A stretch of DNA of 6,841 bases from Candidatus Saccharimonadota bacterium (lineage in GTDB: Bacteria; Patescibacteriota; Saccharimonadia; Saccharimonadales; UBA7683). Below, piece by piece: positions 1 through 6,272 of the stretch. The notes under the pieces are model-generated. The model had not been told where the DNA came from. It was given only the letters and a program-made list of their open reading frames with translations, and did no database searches. The translations under genes were made by a program, and so were the position numbers. The stretch lies in contig JAGOUG010000045.1 in NCBI GenBank assembly GCA_018061375.1, positions 1-6,841 of the forward strand, written 5' to 3'. Positions within the stretch are counted from its first letter, which is position 1, and each line of letters opens with the position of its first letter.

Positions 1-30
1 CTACTGCCAGAGCCCTATGAATCTCTGTAA
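1..30 (+). CDS. Possible 3' end of a gene entering from the left
   Basis: Frame 1 of the plus strand reads LLPEPYESL followed by TAA and TAG, about 80 bases before a plus-strand hairpin terminator, which is the layout expected for the last codons of a gene lying mostly outside the window. Nine residues identify nothing. Frame 2 is also open, from position 2 to a TAA at 167-169, but it reads through the terminator hairpin and is less convincing. Weak call. Confidence 0.2.
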   Translation, partial: LLPEPYESL

Positions 31-44
31 TAGCAAAAAATTCA

Positions 45-60
45 CCTTTATATATAAAGG
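45..60. repeat. 16-bp perfect palindrome
   Basis: CCTTTATATATAAAGG is its own reverse complement, with no loop. It lies between the possible gene end at 30 and the terminator at 113-157. It could be a binding site for a dimeric regulator or a chance product of AT-rich DNA. Nothing nearby decides between these. Confidence 0.35.
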
Positions 61-112
61 CTTTGGCAATAGTATAGATGTGGTTCAACCTTACGTAGTA
101 AGATTATATGTT

Positions 113-157
113 AAAGAGCTAGTCGTCAGATGTATGCTGGCATCACTAGCTCTTTTT
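113..157 (+). terminator. Intrinsic terminator hairpin
   Basis: AAAGAGCTAGT (113-123) pairs perfectly with ACTAGCTCTTT (145-155) over 11 bp around a 21-nt loop, and the T run covers 153-157. The loop can form a further GATG/CATC pairing. The T run favours the plus strand, so it would end transcription coming from the left edge. On the minus strand only TTT follows the stem, but the hairpin could still stop leftward transcripts from the promoter at 445-473. Confidence 0.6.
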
Positions 158-193
158 GTAAACTAACAAGAGATAGTGATTGTTATATGCCGG

Positions 194-419
194 CTACATC
201 TGAAATTGGTATTGAAACCATAGTCTGATGTCTCCATTAATTTGATATAAAATCACAAACGAGAACTCCTTGAATAGAGAAGTAGTAGGGTGCTTGTATA
301 CGCTTAGACGCTCTGCGATTATATTGATTTCAGAGTCGTGTAACGTCTGGTCATGCCAGAGGGTCACTCGGTACTTCGTATCGAAACCGATTTTTTAAAA
401 TATTTGTCTTAAAAACCAT
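194..419 (-). pseudogene. Small unknown gene, apparently frameshifted at an A6 run
   Basis: An ATG at 417-419 opens the frame MVFKTNILK and then leaves it. Dropping one base from the A6 run (T6 on the plus strand, 391-396) joins it to a second open frame that continues as IGFDTKYRVTLWHDQ and ends WFQYQFQM, with TAG at 194-196. The restored product would be 74 residues with no recognised domain. In support, a near-consensus promoter sits just upstream (445-473) and would start transcription about 19 bases before the ATG. Against it, there is no clear Shine-Dalgarno sequence, and an open frame of this length can occur by chance. It may be a decayed gene, a base-calling error in a homopolymer, or not a gene. 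Unread as it stands, the second frame has no ATG start. Confidence 0.35.
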
Positions 420-444
420 TCAAAGAGATTTCGATCGTATAAGC

Positions 445-473
445 ATTGTATCACAGATTATATTATTTGTCAA
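445..473 (-). promoter_or_regulatory. Near-consensus sigma-70-type promoter, leftward
   Basis: On the minus strand TTGACA (468-473) is followed by a 17-nt spacer and TACAAT (445-450). This is a perfect -35, a five-of-six -10 and ideal spacing. Transcription would start near 438 and run left into the small frameshifted gene at 194-419. It lies about 40 bases beyond the permease stop codon, so it marks a separate transcription unit from the ABC operon. Confidence 0.65.
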
Positions 474-512
474 GCATAGAGTTTATGTTTTGTGTTGCGT
501 AACAGTATTAAA

Positions 513-1763
513 CTAGTTTTTAAGCGCTTCTATTGGATTCGTATCTGCAGCGCGTTTGGCAGGTATGTATACAACAAACAGACCGAGCAATATTGAAAAG
601 CACAGTGTACCGAGTAACAATCCCGGCTGAAAACTAAAGACGGTAAACGTTTCACTTACCCCACGAGATTGTGCCAGCCTATTTAGTACCAAGTCAACAA
701 TCCGACTAATCAAGAAGGCACCAAGACTTCCTGCTAGACCTCCGATAAATGAAAGTCCCACGGCCTCAATCATAAACAGCCTTCTAATGTCACGCCTGCG
801 TGCTCCGAGCGTAATCATCAGTCCAATTTCTTTAGTACGCTCTAGTAACGAAATCGTGAGCGTATTAAACATTCCTAGCACCGCAATCACGAGGCCAATA
901 CTCCCAAATCCTAGAAATAGGATATTTAAAAATGCAAAGACCTGGTTAATTTGATCGAGTGTTTCAAGCGGTGACGTTGTAATGAGACCAAGTGACTCCG
1001 TCTTATCTCTAACAGCCGCAACGTCGTCTTTACGATCAACTAAAATTTTAAGTTGACTCGCGTTTGTGGCTCCTGTATCCAAAAATACCTTGCTACTTAT
1101 ATATATTTCGGCACCACTCCCAGTATCTAGCACTCCTGCAATTTCACTCTTATACACGTGCAACTTATCCGGTTCAGTATCAGTGAGTTTATTTAGTTTG
1201 TATTCTAACTTGATACTTTTACCAATAACTTGATCTGGGTTTTTTATACCAATTGCCTGGACATACGCGTTATTAACAAATACTTCAGTGCCTTTCACGA
1301 ACTTAGCAGGTGCTCCCGCAACTTTTTTATAATTTGCTAAATCGAGATAGCTCTGATCAGTACTATATAAAACTGATTCAATTGTTGAATTACCGTAACT
1401 CGTTTTACCAGCCTCGTTATATATTCGAGCAACCGAACTTACGCCCTGCATATCTTGGATCGTACTTACGGTGTCTTCGTCTAGAGCAATGAGTTGTGAC
1501 TTAACGGTAGTAACATCAATTGTTCGTATAGAATTTGAATCCACAACCTGGTCTTTAACTACGTTACGTAACCCATAGCCAAACGCAAGCAAAAATAATA
1601 CTGCGCCAACACCAATCATTACTCCAATAATTGTAAGTGTCGTACGAAGCCGCTTATAAAACAAGTTCTTCAGAGCTATGTCAACAAGCTGAATTGTTCG
1701 TACGGACCCGCTTGCCCGATTATGACCACGCTCTATTTTTAGTTTTCTCTTAAGCATTTCCAT
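513..1763 (-). CDS. MacB/FtsX-type ABC transporter permease
   Basis: This 416-aa inner-membrane protein is the transmembrane partner of the ABC ATPase encoded just upstream. The topology is that of MacB/LolC-type permeases, which act as mechanotransducers: a cytoplasmic N-terminus, one helix (about 42-62), a large extracytoplasmic domain (about 63-270, MacB periplasmic core type), then three helices (about 275-305, 333-357, 381-401). The family-typical cytoplasmic motif ERTKEIG is at 308-314, followed by the basic loop GARRRDIRRLF, and the protein ends with PAKRAADTNPIEALKN, the usual FtsX-domain finish. Its ATG shares one base with the TAA of the ATPase gene (TAATG), so translation is probably coupled. 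No good Shine-Dalgarno is visible, and a second ATG lies two codons in. No clear terminator follows the TAG. The substrate is unknown. Families of this shape export peptides, lipoproteins or antibiotics, or regulate cell-wall enzymes. Confidence 0.95.
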   Translation of the reverse strand: MEMLKRKLKIERGHNRASGSVRTIQLVDIALKNLFYKRLRTTLTIIGVMIGVGAVLFLLAFGYGLRNVVKDQVVDSNSIRTIDVTTVKSQLIALDEDTVSTIQDMQGVSSVARIYNEAGKTSYGNSTIESVLYSTDQSYLDLANYKKVAGAPAKFVKGTEVFVNNAYVQAIGIKNPDQVIGKSIKLEYKLNKLTDTEPDKLHVYKSEIAGVLDTGSGAEIYISSKVFLDTGATNASQLKILVDRKDDVAAVRDKTESLGLITTSPLETLDQINQVFAFLNILFLGFGSIGLVIAVLGMFNTLTISLLERTKEIGLMITLGARRRDIRRLFMIEAVGLSFIGGLAGSLGAFLISRIVDLVLNRLAQSRGVSETFTVFSFQPGLLLGTLCFSILLGLFVVYIPAKRAADTNPIEALKN

Positions 1764-2536
1764 TAGATAGATTCCGTAGTATTCGTGGTGTGAGTATTCG
1801 TATTCTGCTTCTTAGTGTGGTTATTTGTATCCACGACTCTACCGTCCTGAATTGATATGTCGTTATCACCCAGTTTCAGCAGATCTAGATTATGCGTTAC
1901 AAGCACAATCGTAGTTTTGTACTCTGTATTAAATTGTTGCAAAAGACTAACAATATGATCCCCAGTTTTAGTATCAAGATTTCCTGTTGGTTCATCTGCA
2001 ACTAGTAGTTTTGGACGAGTAATAGTCGCACGGGCAAAAGAAATTCGTTGTTGTTGCCCACCCGAAAGAACCGTAGGGTTATAGTGCGCATACTGCTCAA
2101 GACCGACACGTTGAATACTCTGATTAGCTAAAATTAATGCCTTCTTTTTATGCCATCCAGCAAGCAGAAGGGGGAGGGCAACATTTTCTACGGCTGAAAG
2201 ACTATTAACCCAATAGTTATCTTGGTGAACCATCCCTATTGTCTCAGCCCTAAATGAGGCTCGCTCATCAGCTGATAGTTTATAAAAATCAACACCATCT
2301 ATACAGACATTACCAGATGTTGGTGGTTCAAGCCCTATCAGAGTATTTAATATTGTTGACTTACCACTGCCAGAAGGTCCATGAATAATACTAAAACTAG
2401 CGGCAGGTACATCAAAACTCACGCTAAACAACACGTCAACCGTATGATCGCCGAGCTTAAAGGTCTTGCTCACATCTACAAAATGACACATGGCAGGAGT
2501 CTTTACCGCAGGCTGGCTTACGGTTATATCATTCAT
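1763..2536 (-). CDS. ABC transporter ATP-binding protein, LolD/MacB type
   Basis: This 257-aa cytoplasmic ATPase powers the permease encoded directly downstream. All nucleotide-binding motifs are present: Walker [10 protein letters not shown] (53-61), Q-loop glutamine Q105 in VHQDN, signature LSGGQQQR (157-164), Walker B LLVADEP (177-183), D-loop GNLD (185-188) and switch histidine H215 in VTHN. The signature and the DEPTGNLD stretch are typical of the LolD/MacB/FtsE class, which works with FtsX-like permeases as a homodimer. Beyond the usual end of the domain there is an Asn/Thr/His-rich polar tail of about 20 residues (238-257) that looks like a disordered extension. The ATG overlaps the TGA of the FN3 gene by four bases (ATGA), so it is probably translated by ribosomes finishing that gene. 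Only a weak GGTG precedes it. Confidence 0.97.
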   Translation of the reverse strand: MNDITVSQPAVKTPAMCHFVDVSKTFKLGDHTVDVLFSVSFDVPAASFSIIHGPSGSGKSTILNTLIGLEPPTSGNVCIDGVDFYKLSADERASFRAETIGMVHQDNYWVNSLSAVENVALPLLLAGWHKKKALILANQSIQRVGLEQYAHYNPTVLSGGQQQRISFARATITRPKLLVADEPTGNLDTKTGDHIVSLLQQFNTEYKTTIVLVTHNLDLLKLGDNDISIQDGRVVDTNNHTKKQNTNTHTTNTTESI

Positions 2537-5043
2537 GCACTGACACCAAATATATTCTGTAACGCATTAAATATAATACTCAGTACGTTTTCACTTGCAC
2601 GGCCAATAATTGCAATTTGCTGTTCTCCCGCGACCAGGTTACGAGCTTTATCGTAAGAACGTGGCTCTAGGTGATACACCCGTGAGGTCGAAAGATCAGA
2701 TATAACAATTACGTGGTCGGTACTGAGTTTTGTATCTTCGTTTGTAACGCTAGATAACAGTCCTGCAGAACCTTCACCATAGGCGACCTGGCTGGTGGCA
2801 GGTTCATCTGTCTTCCAGCTAACCACAATTTGTCCGCGCGCTTCGGTACCCGTTCCGCGTATAGAGACTTCTACTACAACTTCAGATACAGTAGGTGGCC
2901 TGGTATCGAGTGCTGTTTTAAAAATCTGAATATCTGATTGTGCTAGATTACCGTTTTCATCACGAGAACGTGCAACTAGCTGATAGGTACTATCATCACT
3001 AAGGCCACTGATAGTAACCTCGTGCAGTGTTCCAAGCTTGTTGTCACTCGTTGTCTTCGCCAAATTACCTACCCCATAACTTACTTCACTGTTTGCGGCA
3101 ACGTTAGTAGTCCAACTAACTTTTTGTGTGCTACTCGGTTGATTTTCTACCGGCTGGAACCGAACGTTACTTATACGTGGTCGTGCTGGAGTTGTAAAAG
3201 AATACACGTTACCTTCATATTCATTTGAATCACTATCGAAGGTGTTTATTTTATAAAAATACTTACTACCATCATCCAGACCATCTATAGAGATGGAGTA
3301 ACTTGATTCACTGAGCGATGTATTAAGCTCAGCCGTACCACCGAACCCTTCACTTTTACCATAGTAGATCTTAACCTTAGACGCATCCTTAGAAGTGAAG
3401 TTTATACCAGCAGTAGTAAGTGTTGGGGCCGAAACAACCTCTTTTACCACTGGGGCAGGGGAGGTCGTGAAGCTATATTCGCCAGAAGTACCAATATTAC
3501 CATCTACGTCTGTCCATCTAGCCTTAAAGTAATACGTTGTGCCTGCAGTCAAGTTGTTCAATGCGACCTCATGATCTGTTGTCTGCGCTGAAATAGCTGC
3601 CTCAGTGCTAAAATACTCTCCTGCAGAAAGACCATACTGAATTCGACTATCACTATTCCTGTCGGTTGACCAATTTATAGTAGCCTTGCGAGTACTTATT
3701 TCATTTACTTTTGGCACACTGACTACCTCGGCAGGTGTCGTAAATTTACCCGTAGGAGTAGCTGTGACTACAGGCGTATATGCTCCGCAGTTATTAGCCG
3801 AATCACATGCTCTGACTTTGTAGAAATATTCTACAGGCTGCAAACCACTATCCACATAGCTAGAGCCGGAGGTACTTGCAACATTAGTATAGGTAACGTC
3901 ATTAGTTGAACGGTATACTCTATAACTTGATACACCTGCTCCAACATCAGTCGGCGGATCCCATGAGAGTGCTAGTCGCCAACTCGATGTAGACTTTACG
4001 CTAATATCAGCAATATCGATACTGAGCGGAATACCGGGAGCAGACGTGTTTGCAGTAAATATTGCTTGGCCGTATGTAGCATAATTAATGTTGCCGGCCT
4101 CATCTTTAGCTACAACATAAAAAGTATTGTCCCCAGGTTGAGTCGCATAAGCAGCTGACGGCACTGAAGTTACTCCAGCTGCCGTGAAACTACATGTGTT
4201 TGCGGACGGTAACGTATTTACCGTATAACAGTATGTAAGGTTGCTTACAGATCCACCGTATACTGCCGGAGGCTGCCAGCTGAAGCTGAAACTGTTGGTA
4301 GTATTTGTAGTTGGATCGGCCGTAACATTAAGCGGACCAGTTGGTGATACGGTATTGATCTTGATCACACCCGTCACAAAACTAGAGCTCACATTACCCG
4401 CCGTGTCATAGGTTCTAAAATAGACTGTGTTGTTGCCATCTACCAAATTATCAAAGTCTTCTGGGTCAACCGTCTGGTACGAGCCGTCGTTTGTAATTAA
4501 ATCTGTATTATCTTGCGTTCCCGTATGTGCATCACCGTACCAGGTACCATTTTGACCGATTCTATATTGTAGTCCAGCAATACCAGAGTGGGAATCGCTA
4601 GCCGCATTTCCATCCGCTACAGGCCAGGTAATAGAGACCTGCTTTGTTGCAACAAACTGGGATGGGGTGCTTATAAATAATGGGTTTGATGGGGCTGTGG
4701 CATCAAACTTAAAGCTAAACTCTTCACCTGCTCCGCTAAATACATTCCCGGCATTATCGAGTGCTTTTATGTATATATAGTAGTTAGAATTTGAGCTTGA
4801 AAGAGCAGAACTAAGTACACCAGAAACAGATGTATCAAGCTCTGCGCCGGGTACAATGTACTGGCAGGTACCACCTTGTGGCGTAATCGGACTCGTACCG
4901 AGTAGGCCCTTCGTAGATACTGGGTCGGAGTTCTGAGTAGTCCCAAGATATACACAGTAGCCTTTTACTGCAGACTGAGAATCATTACCTGGTGTCCAGC
5001 TAAAATACGGCTGAGTTGAATTCGTCCATGCACCCTGGGGCGG
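2533..5043 (-). CDS. Tandem fibronectin type III surface protein, 5'-truncated
   Basis: The reading frame encodes at least 836 residues made of eight FN3-like domains: about 5043-4700, 4695-4348, 4347-4048, 4041-3751, 3732-3463, 3456-3190, 3186-2914 and 2907-2602. The first four carry the classic ending around DxAGN (ALDNAGNV, YDTAGNV, KDEAGNI, CDSANNC). The last four share a W-x-T...S-x-V/I-x-YG core (WSTDRNSDSRIQYG, WTTNVAANSEVSYG, WKTDEPATSQVAYG). A short hydrophobic tail, [19 protein letters not shown], ends the protein and may contact the membrane. FN3 arrays are extracellular binding or spacer modules, so a secreted or surface protein is expected, yet no signal peptide remains. The frame is open up to a stop at 5113-5115 but has no ATG, GTG or TTG upstream of a TTG at 4446. 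That TTG lies inside domain 2, lacks a Shine-Dalgarno and is not a credible native start. The native 5' end was lost at the junction near 5035-5050. It overlaps the ATPase gene by four bases, suggesting one operon and a functional link to the exporter. Confidence 0.88.
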   Translation of the reverse strand, partial: PPQGAWTNSTQPYFSWTPGNDSQSAVKGYCVYLGTTQNSDPVSTKGLLGTSPITPQGGTCQYIVPGAELDTSVSGVLSSALSSSNSNYYIYIKALDNAGNVFSGAGEEFSFKFDATAPSNPLFISTPSQFVATKQVSITWPVADGNAASDSHSGIAGLQYRIGQNGTWYGDAHTGTQDNTDLITNDGSYQTVDPEDFDNLVDGNNTVYFRTYDTAGNVSSSFVTGVIKINTVSPTGPLNVTADPTTNTTNSFSFSWQPPAVYGGSVSNLTYCYTVNTLPSANTCSFTAAGVTSVPSAAYATQPGDNTFYVVAKDEAGNINYATYGQAIFTANTSAPGIPLSIDIADISVKSTSSWRLALSWDPPTDVGAGVSSYRVYRSTNDVTYTNVASTSGSSYVDSGLQPVEYFYKVRACDSANNCGAYTPVVTATPTGKFTTPAEVVSVPKVNEISTRKATINWSTDRNSDSRIQYGLSAGEYFSTEAAISAQTTDHEVALNNLTAGTTYYFKARWTDVDGNIGTSGEYSFTTSPAPVVKEVVSAPTLTTAGINFTSKDASKVKIYYGKSEGFGGTAELNTSLSESSYSISIDGLDDGSKYFYKINTFDSDSNEYEGNVYSFTTPARPRISNVRFQPVENQPSSTQKVSWTTNVAANSEVSYGVGNLAKTTSDNKLGTLHEVTISGLSDDSTYQLVARSRDENGNLAQSDIQIFKTALDTRPPTVSEVVVEVSIRGTGTEARGQIVVSWKTDEPATSQVAYGEGSAGLLSSVTNEDTKLSTDHVIVISDLSTSRVYHLEPRSYDKARNLVAGEQQIAIIGRASENVLSIIFNALQNIFGVSA

Positions 5044-5145
5044 AGGTTCCTTAATAGAACTTTTTCTATCCAGGAAGATGATCCAATAGTCGATGTAGAA
5101 GAGATACGGGAGCTACTTAATGAAGATATTGAAGAGGGTGGTAAT
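5035..5145 (+). repeat. Direct repeat, left copy
   Basis: This block aligns without gaps to 5711-5821 (offset 676 bases), with 95 of 111 bases identical by hand count. Homology begins abruptly at CTGGGGCG (the bases just left of it, 5034 and 5710, differ) and fades after 5145. Both copies are in the same orientation and flank the three-helix protein gene and the tRNA-like scar. Confidence 0.85.
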
Positions 5146-5184
5146 AGTCTTACGAGAAGACGTACGAATCCGCCCTACTTGTAG
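5035..5184 (+). pseudogene. 3' fragment of a paralogue of the small acidic-tail gene
   Basis: Reading in frame from CTG at 5035, this stretch encodes LGRRFLNRTFSIQEDDPIV and onward to NPPYL, with TAG at 5182-5184. It matches residues 22-58 of the intact small protein at 5648-5827. Over 111 aligned bases there are 16 differences, 12 of them at third codon positions. Nine codons change silently and five change the residue (M33I, D50N, E52D, K54E, D57G). The stop codon of the intact copy is replaced and the frame runs 13 further codons. The 5' part (residues 1-21, ribosome site and promoter) is missing because FN3 coding sequence begins on its left. The start codon of a coupled PLD gene is also lost (ATG to ATA at 5144-5146) and no PLD gene follows. 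It overlaps the end of the convergent membrane-protein gene by ten bases. Confidence 0.75.
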
Positions 5185-5486
5185 TTGTACTGTAAATTCA
5201 CCGCACCAGTTACGCCAAAAAACCAGACGAGAATACAAGTCGCCAGAACGGCTAATACAGCAATCGAAACGTACTTAACTTTTGTATCTTTAGTTACAAG
5301 GAATGCATATATAGCCAATGCCAATGCAGGCCATAGTGCGTATGAGTTAGGAGCACCTTGAAAGTTTTGTTTAAGATTCTGCACGACAACAAAAGTCTTG
5401 AAGAGTACTAGAGCTGCCAGTACAGTGCTAGCTCCTACGGCCAACATTGCCTTGTTTTCATTTTGGTTATCTTTCTTCTTAGCCAT
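5175..5486 (-). CDS. Small membrane protein with three predicted helices
   Basis: This 103-aa protein has a charged N-terminus (MAKKKDNQNENK) and three hydrophobic stretches at about 14-36, 47-65 and 70-94, ending in the short polar tail NLQYNYK. The start is supported by a good Shine-Dalgarno, AAGGAG (5496-5501), nine bases before the ATG. I do not recognise the family, and nothing marks it as a pump, toxin or enzyme. A small integral membrane protein of unknown function is the fair call. It appears to be transcribed alone from a possible promoter at 5537-5565, and its TAG (5175-5177) lies inside the convergent fragment gene that ends at 5184. It sits between the two direct-repeat copies, so it may have come with, or been trapped by, the rearrangement. 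Confidence 0.8.
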   Translation of the reverse strand: MAKKKDNQNENKAMLAVGASTVLAALVLFKTFVVVQNLKQNFQGAPNSYALWPALALAIYAFLVTKDTKVKYVSIAVLAVLATCILVWFFGVTGAVNLQYNYK

Positions 5487-5536
5487 AACTAGATACTCCT
5501 TTATTATTCTTTGGATTTAGAATATATAGCAATTTT

Positions 5537-5565
5537 AACATAAATAGTATTATTAGACTTCACAA
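5537..5565 (-). promoter_or_regulatory. Possible promoter of the small membrane protein gene
   Basis: On the minus strand TTGTGA (5560-5565) lies 17 bases before TATGTT (5537-5542), each matching consensus at four of six positions. Transcription would start near 5530, giving a leader of about 44 bases that contains the AAGGAG ribosome site. The region is AT-rich, so other pairings are possible. Confidence 0.3.
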
Positions 5566-5591
5566 CAAAACAATACATATCGAGCTTAGTT

Positions 5592-5612
5592 TGGGGCATA
5601 AGGGATTCGAAC
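5592..5612 (-). other. tRNA 3'-end-like scar, possible attachment site
   Basis: Read on the minus strand these 21 bases have the order of a tRNA 3' end: G53, T-loop TTCGAAT, the 3' half of a T-stem CCCTT, the 3' half of an acceptor stem ATGCCCC, and A73. The matching 5' half of the T-stem is absent (CTAAA stands there), and there is no anticodon or D arm, so this is not a tRNA gene. Integrases often recombine within this part of a tRNA and leave such a copy behind. The acceptor half would pair with a tRNA beginning GGGGCAT, which would suit a tRNA-Ala (inference). No CCA follows. A chance match of the T-loop is possible. Confidence 0.35.
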
Positions 5613-5636
5613 TTTAGCAACAGATTAGAATTTGAC

Positions 5637-5642
5637 AGGAGG
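5637..5642 (+). promoter_or_regulatory. Strong ribosome binding site
   Basis: AGGAGG lies five bases before the ATG at 5648. It fixes the start of the 59-codon gene, which would otherwise be easy to miss. Confidence 0.85.
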
Positions 5643-5647
5643 AATAT

Positions 5648-5827
5648 ATGTTGAAGTATAGTGCAAATAACCAAACTTTTTACAGATCAAAAACTCAAAG
5701 TCATAAATGGCTGGGGCGAAGGTTCCTTAATAGAACTTTTTCCATGCAGGAAGATGATCCAATAGTGGATGTTGAGGAGATTAGAGAGCTACTTGATGAG
5801 GAAATCAAGGAGGGTGATAATGAATAA
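5648..5827 (+). CDS. Small acidic-tailed protein, partner of the PLD gene
   Basis: This 59-aa gene starts at ATG 5648, five bases after a perfect AGGAGG. The N-terminal half is basic and aromatic (NNQTFYRSKTQSHKWLGRRF). The C-terminal half is strongly acidic and probably helical (MQEDDPIVDVEEIRELLDEE and on to the end). I do not recognise the family. That it is a real protein is supported by the paralogous fragment at 5035-5184, where most differences are silent. Its last eight bases overlap the start of the PLD gene (ATGAATAA), whose ribosome site lies inside this gene, so the two are probably translated together. A small acidic partner in front of a nuclease-like protein could be an inhibitor, an adaptor or a leader. 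The sequence does not choose among these. No convincing promoter was found, so the start of the transcript is unknown. Confidence 0.85.
   Translation: MLKYSANNQTFYRSKTQSHKWLGRRFLNRTFSMQEDDPIVDVEEIRELLDEEIKEGDNE
5711..5821 (+). repeat. Direct repeat, right copy
   Basis: This is codons 22 to 58 of the intact small gene and matches 5035-5145 at 95 of 111 bases. Because the matching part is protein-coding and the changes are mostly silent, the repeat is best read as a gene-family duplication, not as a terminal repeat of a transposon. Confidence 0.85.
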
Positions 5828-6272
5828 TTCAGCTCTCTTTGATAACAATACGTTCTATAAAGCATTTGAGCGTGATTTGAGACGTGCTAGGCAGTCTGTA
5901 ATCATAGAAAGCCCCTTCATCACTAGAAGAAGGATGGAGCACCTTCTACCGCTACTTACGAGGTTGCGTCGTAAGGGTGTAAGAATAGTAGTGAATACTA
6001 GAAATCCAGAGGAACATAATGAAGAATATGCTATCCAGGCAGAAAATGCAGTAGCATCAATGCAGGATATTGGCATAAAAGTGCTCTATACCGTCAAACA
6101 TCACCGAAAACTTGCAATAATTGACGAGGAAATACTTTGGGAAGGTAGCTTAAACATTCTATCCCAAGGTGATAGTTGTGAAATCATGAGACGATCGGCC
6201 TCTGATAGCCTGGCTCTTCAGATGTTGCGGTTTACTAAGCTTGATAAGCTAGCTACTCTGGAAAGTCGTTGA
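5820..6272 (+). CDS. Single-HKD phospholipase D-superfamily protein (nuclease-like)
   Basis: This is a 150-aa protein of the phospholipase D superfamily. A complete active-site motif HxK(x4)D(x6)GSxN is present: H95, K97, D102, G109, S110 and N112, in HRKLAIID followed by EEILWEGSLNIL. In this superfamily the histidine forms a covalent phospho-intermediate. Proteins with one motif, such as Nuc-type endonucleases, dimerise to build the site. IESPFITRRR (29-38) and RIVVNTRNPEEH (55-66) complete the fold core. The WEGSLNIL and MRR stretches recall PLD-like domains at the ends of AAA/helicase proteins (from memory, unchecked). No signal peptide or membrane segment is visible, which favours a cytoplasmic nucleic-acid target over lipid. 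I chose ATG 5820 because AAGGAGGG (5807-5814) lies five bases before it. An in-frame ATG at 5769 would bury the start inside the small upstream gene and lacks a site. The 3' end overlaps the convergent XRE gene by 20 bases. Confidence 0.9.
   Translation: MNNSALFDNNTFYKAFERDLRRARQSVIIESPFITRRRMEHLLPLLTRLRRKGVRIVVNTRNPEEHNEEYAIQAENAVASMQDIGIKVLYTVKHHRKLAIIDEEILWEGSLNILSQGDSCEIMRRSASDSLALQMLRFTKLDKLATLESR

Noticed and set aside
2..169. Open plus-strand frame running off the left edge
   Set aside because: It reads through an 11-bp perfect terminator stem, has no ribosome site and no recognisable content.
244..396. Plus-strand small RNA: extended -10 (TGATATAAA at 244-251), several hairpins, and a hairpin with T6 at 368-396
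   Set aside because: The stretch is better explained as the minus-strand reading frame at 194-419. The T6 run is the A6 of that frame, the terminal stem has a two-base bulge, and no known RNA family motif (6S, SRP, tmRNA, RNase P) was recognised.
4444..4446. TTG as the start of the FN3 gene
   Set aside because: It falls in the middle of an FN3 domain, has no Shine-Dalgarno, and the same frame continues upstream with a further domain and a half of FN3 sequence.
4767..4955. Other frames within the FN3, ATPase, permease and PLD genes that look open for 60-90 codons
   Set aside because: They lie wholly inside well-supported genes on the other strand or frame and show no domain or ribosome site.
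5626..5662. Promoter for the small gene/PLD pair (TAGAAT at 5626, or TTGACA at 5632 with TATAGT at 5657)
   Set aside because: The first lacks a -35 and would start transcription inside the ribosome site. The second has a 19-base spacer and would start inside the gene.
5769..5819. Earlier in-frame start for the PLD protein
   Set aside because: These 17 codons are the out-of-frame shadow of the small acidic gene. The ribosome site AAGGAGGG fits ATG 5820.
5035..5821. Transposon or integron unit bounded by the direct repeats
   Set aside because: The repeats are coding, diverged (about 86% identical) and not at element ends. No transposase, integrase or attC-like site is present in the window.
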